Assembly: GCA_033763695.1 (NCBI GenBank)
Contig: JANRKB010000033.1
Span: 1 to 24,345, forward strand
Direction: 5' to 3'
Origin: JANRKB01 sp033763695
GTDB taxonomy: Bacteria; Planctomycetota; Phycisphaerae; Phycisphaerales; UBA1924
DNA length: 24,345 nucleotides
Positions 1 through 7,579 of this stretch are shown here, one piece after another. The translations under genes were made by a program, and so were the position numbers. The notes under the pieces were generated by a model that saw only the letters and a list, made by a program, of their open reading frames with translations, did not search any database and had not been told where the DNA came from. Numbering within the stretch: the first letter of the stretch is position 1; each line of letters begins with the position of its first letter.

Positions 1-1236
<1,236 letters not shown>

Positions 1237-1250
1237 GGCAGAGGCATCGG

Positions 1251-1271
1251 GCATCGGTGAAAGACCGATGC
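1251..1271 (+). other. Perfect hairpin in the atpD 3' untranslated region
   Basis: GCATCGGT and ACCGATGC form a perfect 8-bp stem around a GAAAG loop, 14 bases after the atpD stop. No T-tract follows, so it is more likely a 3'-end stabilising or processing structure than the terminator itself, which lies about 30 bases further on. Confidence 0.5.
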
Positions 1272-1299
1272 AGGATGGCTGAAAGGCAGTTGAAACATC

Positions 1300-1328
1300 A
1301 ACCCCCGGCGATGAGCAGGGGGTTTTTC
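1300..1328 (+). terminator. Intrinsic terminator after atpD
   Basis: AACCCCC (1300-1306) and GGGGGTT (1318-1324) form a 7-bp stem around an 11-base loop, and the run of five T continues from the stem. It lies inside a longer possible 5' extension of the flagellin frame, which is one reason to reject that extension. Confidence 0.8.
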
Positions 1329-1413
1329 ATGCGTCAGACGTCGAGCGCGCGGAGCTCGGCCGCGTTGGCCGCATTCGCTCGGGCGTTGTTCCGTCGCCGA
1401 GCAAGATTCGCCC

Positions 1414-1441
1414 TGAAGTCCGCCCTCAGTTGGGTCGATAA
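1414..1441 (+). promoter_or_regulatory. Possible sigma-28 (FliA-type) flagellin promoter
   Basis: TGAAGTCC (1414-1421), a 12-base spacer and GTCGATAA (1434-1441) resemble the enterobacterial sigma-28 consensus TAAAGTTT-N11-GCCGATAA. The flagellin start lies 31 bases downstream, a natural position. The -10 half is 7/8; the -35 half is weaker (5/8) and the spacer is one base longer than consensus, so this is a suggestion only. Confidence 0.4.
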
Positions 1442-1472
1442 CTCCGATGCCTCATCGAAGGCGGAGACTCGG

Positions 1473-2339
1473 ATGTCGATCAGCGTGCACACATCGCGGG
1501 CACAGCTCTTCAGCGCGCGGGCGTTCAATGACGCGACGCGCGAGAAGACCAAGACGATGGAGCGGCTCGCGACCGGCAAGCAGATCAATCGCGCCAGCGA
1601 TGACCCGGCGGGCACTGTCGCCGTCGAAAGCCTCAAAGCCTCTGAGAAGTCGCTCACCGCCGAGCGATCGTCGCTGGATCAGAATCGCAAGTTTCTCGGC
1701 GCGCGTGAGGGCGGCCTTAGCGCGATCGGCGAACTGCTCAACGATCTGAAGGGCGTCGTGACGATCCTCGCGAACAAGGGCGGCGTGGGCGAAGACGAAC
1801 GCCGCGCGTATGAACTTGAGGGCGAGAGCATCCTCAAGGCGATCAACCACGCGACCGCGACGACGATCTTCGGCGGGACGCAGATCATCGCCGATGTCGA
1901 CGCGAATCAGATCGGACGCATCACGCGTTCAACCTCCAACGCCGACGGCACAACCACTGCCGCGTCGTACGCACTGGCTGACCTCGTCGGCAACGGCGGG
2001 ATCAGCCTGGCCAAGGGTGACCTCGAAGGCGCCGCCGAGTCCGTCGACAAAGCCATCTCTGACATCTCCAGTTATCGAGCGGCGGTGGGGGCCTATGACC
2101 GGCAGATCCAGAGCCATGTCTCGGTCATCAACGCCAAGCTCGAGAACATCGCCGGTGCACGATCGCAGATCGAGGACGCGGACTTCGCCAAGGAGACGTC
2201 GAACCTGATTCGCAATCAGGTACTCGAAGAAGCCGCGGCGGAGATGGAGAAACTCGCGGGACGCCAGAACGCAAAGACCGCGCTTGAGCTGCTGCGGAGT
2301 GCCGCGGGCAGCGCGAAGAACGCGCTCGACGCGATCTGA
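1473..2339 (+). CDS. fliC: Flagellin, short D0/D1-only type
   Basis: This 288-residue protein is the filament subunit exported by the flagellar type III apparatus. The N-terminal flagellin signature is clear at residues 31-47 (RLATGKQINRASDDPAG). The C-terminal domain has ISSYRAAVGA..., then ARSQIEDADFAKETSNL and a closing amphipathic helix, as in flagellins rather than FlgL. The length leaves almost no central D2/D3 domain, so the filament surface should be plain. The start at 1473 is chosen because GGAG sits 6 bases before the ATG and because upstream residues in frame are low-complexity and cross the atpD terminator. No other flagellar gene is in the window, so it is a lone gene, probably with its own promoter. 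FlgL is the main alternative but fits the C-terminus less well. Confidence 0.88.
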   Translation: MSISVHTSRAQLFSARAFNDATREKTKTMERLATGKQINRASDDPAGTVAVESLKASEKSLTAERSSLDQNRKFLGAREGGLSAIGELLNDLKGVVTILANKGGVGEDERRAYELEGESILKAINHATATTIFGGTQIIADVDANQIGRITRSTSNADGTTTAASYALADLVGNGGISLAKGDLEGAAESVDKAISDISSYRAAVGAYDRQIQSHVSVINAKLENIAGARSQIEDADFAKETSNLIRNQVLEEAAAEMEKLAGRQNAKTALELLRSAAGSAKNALDAI

Positions 2340-2372
2340 TTCTCGCTTTTTATTGACGAGCCCGATGTGCCA

Positions 2373-2395
2373 GCAAGCGCGTTGAACGCGCTTGC
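2373..2395. terminator. Perfect inverted repeat between convergent genes
   Basis: GCAAGCGCGTT and AACGCGCTTGC form an 11-bp perfect inverted repeat around one base (in practice a 9-bp stem with a 5-base loop). It lies between the convergent flagellin and ACT-protein genes. It lacks a T-tract on either strand, so termination is plausible from position but not shown. Confidence 0.5.
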
Positions 2396-2456
2396 CGTCG
2401 TGTGTCTTTGCAACAGTTGCCCGGGCTCTCGCTCGTTGAAAGACTCGCTCACGCGA

Positions 2457-2951
2457 TCAGTGATCGTGTTCGTGCGGGCGCTGCGGCAAGTCGGCTTCGC
2501 CGAAGATGCGGAACTCTTTCCGCCGCAGGATCTGCCCCGCGAGCGTGTGGTCATCAACGGCGAGCGCGATGGTGGGGGTGCCGTTGGGGCGGAGCATCAG
2601 GGGATAGGCGAACTGGATGAAAAGTTCGGCACCCAAAAGCGAGAGGCACAGGCTCGAAAGCGTGTGCCCCTTGGAAAGCTCAACGACCAGGACTTCCTTC
2701 TCGCTGAACGGCAGATTCTCGTGCTTGAGCGTCTGTCGGGCGAGCGACGCGTTGTTGGTGATGACGCGGACGACCGCGTGGTCGGTCGCTTCGTGCACGC
2801 TGAGCGCACAGATCTGAAGGTGCGGGCTGTTGAACGCTTCGACGAGGTCGAAGAGTTTGCCGACCTTGTTGGTCAGGAACACGCTGAACTGGGTGACGGT
2901 CGGGGGACTGTACCCAAGCGTGGTATCGGCTGGCGTCGATGCCTGGCTCAT
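2457..2951 (-). CDS. ACT-domain protein
   Basis: This 164-residue soluble protein looks like tandem ACT domains, the small regulatory fold that binds amino acids or other ligands. The first unit begins at about residue 16 (TVTQFSVFLTNKVGKLFDLV), with the typical beta-alpha-beta start and a later strand HAVVRVITNN. A second unit begins near ELFIQFAYPL and contains TIALAVDDHTLAGQIL. The C-terminus is a short His-rich tail (HEHDH). The start at 2951 is chosen because AAGGA lies about six bases upstream; a 66-residue Arg-rich extension in frame looks non-coding. No catalytic domain is attached and no biosynthetic gene is adjacent, so its ligand cannot be inferred. ACT assignment is by pattern and is moderately secure. 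Confidence 0.75.
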   Translation of the reverse strand: MSQASTPADTTLGYSPPTVTQFSVFLTNKVGKLFDLVEAFNSPHLQICALSVHEATDHAVVRVITNNASLARQTLKHENLPFSEKEVLVVELSKGHTLSSLCLSLLGAELFIQFAYPLMLRPNGTPTIALAVDDHTLAGQILRRKEFRIFGEADLPQRPHEHDH

Positions 2952-3387
2952 GGCAGTCCTTTGTCCATCGCGAGCGGCCCGGCGGAGCGTGCGTGCTCCA
3001 CCACCCTGGCCCTCGACACGCGACCAAACCCGATCGCAACCTGAGGCGACGCGCACGCGAACGCGCCGCCGACGTTGGTCTGCCGCCGCGTGCTGAGCCT
3101 GAAGCGTTGAGCCGTCAAGTTGAGGTCGCAACCTGATCCAACGCCGCACGCCACCACGCCGCGGCCACCCACGAGTTCCCAGAGATTACCAGACGTTTTG
3201 AGCGGGATCAACCCCAATCTTCTAGAACCACCGAGGGAAACCCCCGAGGGATTCGCCACGTGACCGACAAAGCGCAGGTGCAGTGCATCGGCCTCGTCGT
3301 TTGGGGTCAAGCGCGACGAATGCCGAATGCCGAATGCCTGATGCCTGATGCCTGATGACTGATGCTTTATGCCCAGTGCCTTCTTCC
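2952..3387. other. Intergenic stretch of 436 bases without a supported gene
   Basis: It lies between the ACT gene and the secreted protein gene, both on the minus strand. It contains the heptamer repeat tract at 3318-3380 and a duplicated CCGAGGGA motif near 3231-3252. Open frames here are Arg-rich or run through the repeat and have no ribosome binding site, so I see no gene. Confidence 0.6.
3318..3380. repeat. Intergenic heptamer tandem repeat, nine 7-bp units
   Basis: Nine consecutive 7-bp units can be read: GAATGCC three times, TGATGCC twice, then TGATGAC, TGATGCT, TTATGCC and CAGTGCC. Decay toward one end is typical of short-period repeats that expand by slippage. It ends 7 bases before the stop codon of the minus-strand gene at 3388. 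A second heptamer tract of different sequence occurs at 16257-16312. Confidence 0.85.
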
Positions 3388-4611
3388 TCAGCACCCTGCC
3401 TCGAACGCCGCGACGAACGCGTCGAAGTCCTCAAACGTGATGAAGCCGTCCTTGTTGAAGTCCGCGGCACAATTGGCCGGAGCAGATGGAACGTCAACGG
3501 CGGCGAAGAACACCCGATCGCCGCCAAACTGCGAATAGATCAGGTTGCCCCAGAAGCGGTCGCCTGTGGCGTTCACGGCCGTCGCGTTCGATGCGTAGTG
3601 CCCCGGAATTGTCACCCCCTCGTCGCGCAGCAGATCCCAGAGTCTGTGATACTGGTCGTCACGCCCCGCCGCGGGTGTAGACGTGTAGATGTCGATTGGC
3701 AGAGGAATGCTCCCGGCATAAACATGGCCGTCCCGCGAGATTGCGGCGATCTCGACGCCCGGGTCATCCGTGCGTGCCGCCACGTTGACGTATGACACTG
3801 GATCGGGAGCGGTGAACGAGAATCGCCGATTGGTCGTCCAATAGATTGGATGGCCGTAATACACACCGGTGTTTACGATCAATCGGGATCCGTCACCAGA
3901 GCAGACCACGCCAGTGTTGCTTGACCACGTGCTCGGATTGGCGAGTTTGTTGGCAAAGATGAACGGCGGGATGACACCAAACTGAATCGGTCGGAAGATC
4001 TGGTCACTTCCGCGCCCTCGGCCGTATGCGATGATGGAGTTTTCCGTGAACGTTCCGCCGACGGCTTCGGATTCGAAGATCGTATCGCCATCGGTTGCGT
4101 TGTTGGGCAGAAAGCTCACGCTTCCTGAGTTCACGTTGAACGCGGCGGCCCTGTAGAAACTGCCGTCGCTCATCGAGCCGAAGAAAAGCGTTCCCTCGGG
4201 GTTGCAGCCGCGGATTCGAACATTGGCAGTCGTGCTCATCACGTGCCAGCCGTTGTTGTCGTAGTACGCCGGGCGGAACGTCGAGCCAGACTCAGAAACC
4301 CATCCGAAGAATCTGCTGGCGTCGTCGCTCACCGCCTGAAAGCCACATCGCTGATAGCCCGGCGGGGGGCCGATGACCGCAGTTGCAATCGTTCCTGTTT
4401 CCGTCTGGTAGAGCACGCTCCCGTGCACGGCGGACGAGTTCACGACCGAGGCGTCACCAACGGCGACCAGCCCTGACCCGTTGCAGCCGTAAACAGCGAC
4501 GCGGAAATAGCCCGACGGCGGTTCGATGAAAATGAGCTTGGGTTCCACCGCGAAAGCGGCGTTGCAAACCACCCCGGCACACAGTGCCGCCACGAGATAT
4601 GAACAGCGCAT
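3388..4611 (-). CDS. Secreted dockerin-tailed protein with HAF/propeller-like repeats
   Basis: This 407-residue protein has a signal peptide (MRCSYLVAALCAGVVCNAAFA, cleavage after AFA expected). The body contains recurring strand motifs such as LVAVGDASVV, FQAVSDDASRFFGWVSESG, VCSGDGSRLIV and AAISRDGHVYAGS, which resemble the extracellular HAF-type repeats that build a beta-propeller. The last 27 residues form one dockerin-like calcium loop (DFNKDGFITFED) bracketed by Cys and ending in GC, the arrangement known in planctomycetes as a GC-type dockerin. The start at 4611 has GGGAGG 7 bases upstream; the longer frame adds a non-signal sequence. No enzyme motif is visible. It is probably exported, with the tail used for anchoring or docking, but the partner is unknown. 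Confidence 0.85.
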   Translation of the reverse strand: MRCSYLVAALCAGVVCNAAFAVEPKLIFIEPPSGYFRVAVYGCNGSGLVAVGDASVVNSSAVHGSVLYQTETGTIATAVIGPPPGYQRCGFQAVSDDASRFFGWVSESGSTFRPAYYDNNGWHVMSTTANVRIRGCNPEGTLFFGSMSDGSFYRAAAFNVNSGSVSFLPNNATDGDTIFESEAVGGTFTENSIIAYGRGRGSDQIFRPIQFGVIPPFIFANKLANPSTWSSNTGVVCSGDGSRLIVNTGVYYGHPIYWTTNRRFSFTAPDPVSYVNVAARTDDPGVEIAAISRDGHVYAGSIPLPIDIYTSTPAAGRDDQYHRLWDLLRDEGVTIPGHYASNATAVNATGDRFWGNLIYSQFGGDRVFFAAVDVPSAPANCAADFNKDGFITFEDFDAFVAAFEAGC

Positions 4612-4657
4612 GCTGAAACCTCCCGCGGCGAGTCTAACGGACAGGGAAGTCCCAAGC

Positions 4658-4685
4658 AACAAAAACGCCACCTTGCGGGCGGCGT
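4658..4685 (-). terminator. Intrinsic terminator after the Fe-S carrier gene
   Basis: Read on the minus strand, ACGCCGCC and GGTGGCGT pair over 8 bp with one G-U wobble around a CGCAA loop, followed by TTTTTGTT. It separates the Fe-S carrier from the secreted-protein gene downstream, so the two are not one transcript. Confidence 0.88.
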
Positions 4686-4718
4686 GTCGATAGGTGCAAT
4701 GACGGGATATTGAAACGC

Positions 4719-5051
4719 TTACGCGCTGAAGCTGCTGCCGCAGCCGCACGTGCTCGATGCGTTGGGGTTGTTGAACACAAACCCGCGGCCCATGATCTCA
4801 TCGCGGAAGTCGATGGTCACGCCATTCACATAAAGCAAGCTCTTGGGATCGCAGATGATCTTGACGCCGTGCTGTTCGAAGAGTTCGTCGTGGTCCTTTT
4901 GCGTCTCGGTCAGGTCGAGGATGTAGGAGAAGCCCGAGCAGCCGCCACCCTTGACGCCCACACGCAGCCGCACCTTGTCGGCATCGAGTTCTTGCTGCTG
5001 GATGATGGTCTTGATCTCGCGTGCGGCGGTTTCGGTCAGGACGACGGACAT
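4719..5051 (-). CDS. A-type iron-sulfur carrier (IscA/ErpA/HesB family)
   Basis: This 110-residue cytoplasmic protein carries Fe-S clusters to apo-proteins. The three family cysteines are present: C38 in VKGGGCSGF and C102 and C104 in the C-terminal CGCG motif. Length and the ending CGSSFSA are normal. The start at 5051 is chosen from GGAGG 6 bases upstream and from the typical opening VVLTETAAREIK. No isc or suf partner genes are adjacent, so it stands alone and ends at a strong terminator. ErpA, IscA and SufA cannot be told apart from this sequence alone. Confidence 0.95.
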   Translation of the reverse strand: MSVVLTETAAREIKTIIQQQELDADKVRLRVGVKGGGCSGFSYILDLTETQKDHDELFEQHGVKIICDPKSLLYVNGVTIDFRDEIMGRGFVFNNPNASSTCGCGSSFSA

Positions 5052-5265
5052 GGCGAGCCTCCAATCGATGCGACGAGACAGGAGCGGGGTCAGAAGCAGC
5101 CAAACCGGGCTTCCTGCTCGAGAAATGCGTGGTTCCGACCCGTTTGGATGCATGATACGCCAAAACGGTGCCGGAATCGATGCCAATCGAGACTGGGTCT
5201 CAGGAGGATCGCAAGGTGGGCAGTTCCCGGTGTATTCCCCGGACGTGGTGACGTGTGCAGATTTT

Positions 5266-5294
5266 TTGAAGATTATGCTTGCTTTTCGTAGTGT
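5266..5294 (+). promoter_or_regulatory. Weak candidate promoter for the PEP-CTERM gene
   Basis: TTGAAG (5266-5271), a 17-base spacer and TAGTGT (5289-5294) are compatible with a housekeeping promoter, in the only AT-rich part of this intergenic region. The -10 match is poor (3 of 6), and the implied leader would be about 80 bases. Confidence 0.3.
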
Positions 5295-5314
5295 TTGTCC
5301 TCTATTCTGGCGAC

Positions 5315-5330
5315 TGACCCGTTGGGGTCA
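5315..5330 (+). promoter_or_regulatory. Inverted repeat in the PEP-CTERM gene leader
   Basis: TGACCC and GGGTCA form a perfect 6-bp inverted repeat around GTTG, 53 bases before the start codon. It could be an operator or a small leader hairpin; there is nothing to decide between them. Confidence 0.35.
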
Positions 5331-5383
5331 CCGCGTTCCGCCGCGGTTGTGAGGGTGACGATTCTTATTTAGGGAGAGAAGAG

Positions 5384-6004
5384 ATGAAGACGATTTCTGC
5401 TGTTGCTGTGCTTGCGCTGGTTGCCGGTTCTGCCGCTGCGCAGACCTATACGATCGACTTCGAGAACGATGCTGCTGGCAACGCGATTGCCAACGGCGCG
5501 ACCCTCTCGAACCAGTACGCCGCGTGGGGCGCGACGTTCGTTCCGAACGTCCTCTCCGGCACGACCTGGGCGACCAACACCGACATGACCATCACCAGCA
5601 CCGACGTCGGTGGCGGCTACAACCCCATCTATGGCAAGGTGCTCCACTCGTTCAACGGTTGGTTCGCCGAAGACGGCGACCCGAACTTCGCCATCTTCTT
5701 CTCCACGGCCATCAGCAGCCTGAGCGTCAGCTTCATCGGTGACAGCACGGGCGTCTCCGAAGTCGCTGCGTTCGACGGCCTGGGCAACTACCAGACCGGC
5801 GGCGTCGTCGGCGCGGGTGGCTCGTCGGTCCTCAAGACCGTCACGCTCACCGGCCTGAACGCCACCGAGATCGGCGTCATCCTCCCGGGTGACTTCGGTG
5901 ACTGGGCTGCGGTCGTTTCGATCACCTACACCCTCGTCCCCGCCCCCAGCAGCCTCGCGCTCCTGGGCCTCGGTGGCCTGGTTGCCGGCCGTCGCCGCCG
6001 CTAA
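5384..6004 (+). CDS. PEP-CTERM sorting-domain protein
   Basis: This 206-residue exported protein opens with a signal peptide (MKTISAVAVLALVAGSAAAQ). Its C-terminus carries the tripartite PEP-CTERM signal: VPAPSS, a hydrophobic segment (LALLGLGGLVAG) and an Arg tail (RRRR), here with PAP in place of PEP. In known systems an exosortase recognises this signal and processes the protein at the membrane. The central part is beta-rich and Gly/Ser/Thr-rich, starts with YTIDFEN, and looks like a small lectin-like beta-sandwich, but I do not recognise a named domain. The ribosome binding site is GGGAGAG about 7 bases before the ATG. The gene stands alone between a promoter region and a strong terminator. 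No exosortase is in the window. Confidence 0.9.
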   Translation: MKTISAVAVLALVAGSAAAQTYTIDFENDAAGNAIANGATLSNQYAAWGATFVPNVLSGTTWATNTDMTITSTDVGGGYNPIYGKVLHSFNGWFAEDGDPNFAIFFSTAISSLSVSFIGDSTGVSEVAAFDGLGNYQTGGVVGAGGSSVLKTVTLTGLNATEIGVILPGDFGDWAAVVSITYTLVPAPSSLALLGLGGLVAGRRRR

Positions 6005-6010
6005 GCCTCC

Positions 6011-6026
6011 TGAGCCTTACGGCTCA
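6011..6026 (+). other. Small hairpin just after the PEP-CTERM stop
   Basis: TGAGCC and GGCTCA pair over 6 bp around TTAC, 6 bases after the stop codon and about 15 bases before the main terminator. It has no T-tract and may act as a 3'-end structure. Confidence 0.4.
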
Positions 6027-6041
6027 CACGTTTGAACCCAA

Positions 6042-6076
6042 AGCAGGCCCGCCTTCCGGCGGGTCTGCTTGTTTTT
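6042..6076 (+). terminator. Strong intrinsic terminator after the PEP-CTERM gene
   Basis: AGCAGGCCCGCC (6042-6053) and GGCGGGTCTGCT (6058-6069) pair over 12 bp with one G-U wobble around a TTCC loop, followed by TGTTTTT. Confidence 0.95.
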
Positions 6077-6250
6077 CCACGAGGTGCTTTTCGCCGCGCG
6101 TCCAGTCCCAGGAACTCGGCCCGCCGTCCGCGCGTGCGTAGGCTTCTTCCCACGTTTCATGGGCCGCATCGCGCGGCTCGATGACGCATCCAACGCTCAG
6201 GCCAAGACCAAGCGTCTCCAGACCACGACCGTCTCTCAGGAGCACCTCGC

Positions 6251-7462
6251 ATGTCCGCCAGCACCACCCCCGTCATCCTCGCCGCCAAGCGCACGCCCAT
6301 CGGCCGCTTCTTCGGCGGGCTTTCCAAGGTCCATTCGCCGCTGCTGGGTTCGTACGCGATCCAGGGCATCTTCGCCGAGCAGCCCAAGATCAAGGACGCG
6401 GCACTGGCGGGCAAGGTCGACGAGGCGATCTTCGGCTGTGTGTTGCAGGCGGGACTGGGTCAGAACCCTGCGCGTCAGGCCGCCCTCAAGGCTGGCTGCC
6501 CTGAGACGCAGTCGGCGGTGACGATCAACAAGGTCTGCGGCTCGGGCTTGCAGGCCGTCATGCAGGCCGCCCAGTCCATCAAGGCCGGCGACAACAGCCT
6601 CGTGCTCGCGGGCGGCTTTGAGTCGATGACGGGCGCTCCGTACTTTGCGAAGATCCGCGACGGCGCGGGTGCGCCGAAGTTCGGCCCGATGTCGTTCGAA
6701 GACCACATGCAGTACGACGGCCTGCGCTGTGCCTTTGAGTGCTGGGCGATGGGCAACGCGGCGGATCACATCGCAAAGAAGTATGAGATCAGCCGCTCCG
6801 ATCAGGATGCCTGGTCGGTGCGTTCGCACCAGCGTGCGGCCGAAGCGACCAAGAACGGCTTCTTCAAGAACGAACTCGTCGCGGTGAGCGGCGAACAGTG
6901 CAACGACAAGAAGTCGCCAGGCGTCGCTGCGGATGAAGGCATCCGTGCGGAGTCGACGATCGAGGGTCTCGCCAAGTTGCGTCCCGTGTTCGCCGCCGAC
7001 GGCAGCGTGACGGCGGCCAACGCGAGCCAGATTTCCGATGGCGGTGCGGCGCTCGCCGTCGCGTCGCTGGCCAAGGCCGAGGAACTGGGCATCAAGCCCA
7101 TCGCCAAGGTGCTGGCGTATCACACCAGCGGCGTCGCTCCCAAGGACATCTTCCGTGCGCCGGCCCTGGCCGTGCCCGCGGTGGTGGCCAAGGCGGGCCT
7201 CAAGCTCAGCGACATCGACCTCTTCGAACTCAACGAAGCGTTCGCGGCACAGGTGCTCCAGAACATGCGTGAAGGCGCGATCCCTGAGGCAAAGGTGAAC
7301 GTCGCCGGCGGCGCAATCGCGCTGGGTCATCCGATCGGCGCGTCGGGTGCTCGCTGCCTCGTCACGCTGATTCACCAACTGCATCGCACCGGCGGCAAGC
7401 GCGGCGTGGTCGCGCTGTGCCTCGGCGGCGGCAACGCGGTCGCGATGGTGGTGGAGGTGTAA
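6251..7462 (+). CDS. Acetyl-CoA C-acetyltransferase (thiolase)
   Basis: This 403-residue cytoplasmic enzyme condenses two acetyl-CoA to acetoacetyl-CoA or performs the reverse thiolytic cleavage. All catalytic residues of the thiolase family are visible: the nucleophile C96 in NKVCGSGLQAV, the NEAFAAQ motif, H360 in GGAIALGHPIGASGAR, and C390 in the terminal CLGGGNAVA. Order, spacing and length match biosynthetic thiolases (AtoB/PhaA type), and the loop DGLRCAFECWAMGNAADHI is also typical of that group. The start at 6251 has AGGAG 8 bases upstream. The gene is a single unit closed by its own terminator; no hydratase or dehydrogenase partner is adjacent, so whether it serves degradation or synthesis cannot be said. 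Confidence 0.95.
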   Translation: MSASTTPVILAAKRTPIGRFFGGLSKVHSPLLGSYAIQGIFAEQPKIKDAALAGKVDEAIFGCVLQAGLGQNPARQAALKAGCPETQSAVTINKVCGSGLQAVMQAAQSIKAGDNSLVLAGGFESMTGAPYFAKIRDGAGAPKFGPMSFEDHMQYDGLRCAFECWAMGNAADHIAKKYEISRSDQDAWSVRSHQRAAEATKNGFFKNELVAVSGEQCNDKKSPGVAADEGIRAESTIEGLAKLRPVFAADGSVTAANASQISDGGAALAVASLAKAEELGIKPIAKVLAYHTSGVAPKDIFRAPALAVPAVVAKAGLKLSDIDLFELNEAFAAQVLQNMREGAIPEAKVNVAGGAIALGHPIGASGARCLVTLIHQLHRTGGKRGVVALCLGGGNAVAMVVEV

Positions 7463-7490
7463 GCGAATCGTGAGTCTTTGACTTCGAACG

Positions 7491-7519
7491 CCGCGGGGTG
7501 ATACCCGCGGTTTTTCTTT
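7491..7519 (+). terminator. Intrinsic terminator after the thiolase gene
   Basis: CCGCGGG (7491-7497) and CCCGCGG (7504-7510) form a 7-bp GC stem around GTGATA, followed by TTTTTCTTT. Confidence 0.92.
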
Positions 7520-7579
7520 GCATGCGTTCGATGACATCGCGTGCGGCGCGATCGGGTCAAGCCGCGGTACCATGGGCAC

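Larger units (their letters stand above)
5052..5383. other. Divergent intergenic region upstream of the Fe-S carrier and PEP-CTERM genes
   Basis: No supported gene lies in these 332 bases. The half nearest the PEP-CTERM gene is AT-richer than the surroundings (about 5261-5310), as expected for a promoter zone. It also holds the inverted repeat at 5315-5330. For the Fe-S carrier side I see a ribosome binding site but no clear promoter. Confidence 0.5.

Noticed and set aside
1257..1472. N-terminal extension of the flagellin frame
   Set aside because: It spans the atpD terminator and lacks flagellin character; the ATG at 1473 has a good ribosome binding site and gives the normal family N-terminus.
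6024..6245. Small minus-strand open frame of 73 residues between the PEP-CTERM and thiolase genes
   Set aside because: Its composition is less Arg-rich than most shadows, but it runs through the PEP-CTERM terminator stem and has no properly spaced ribosome binding site.
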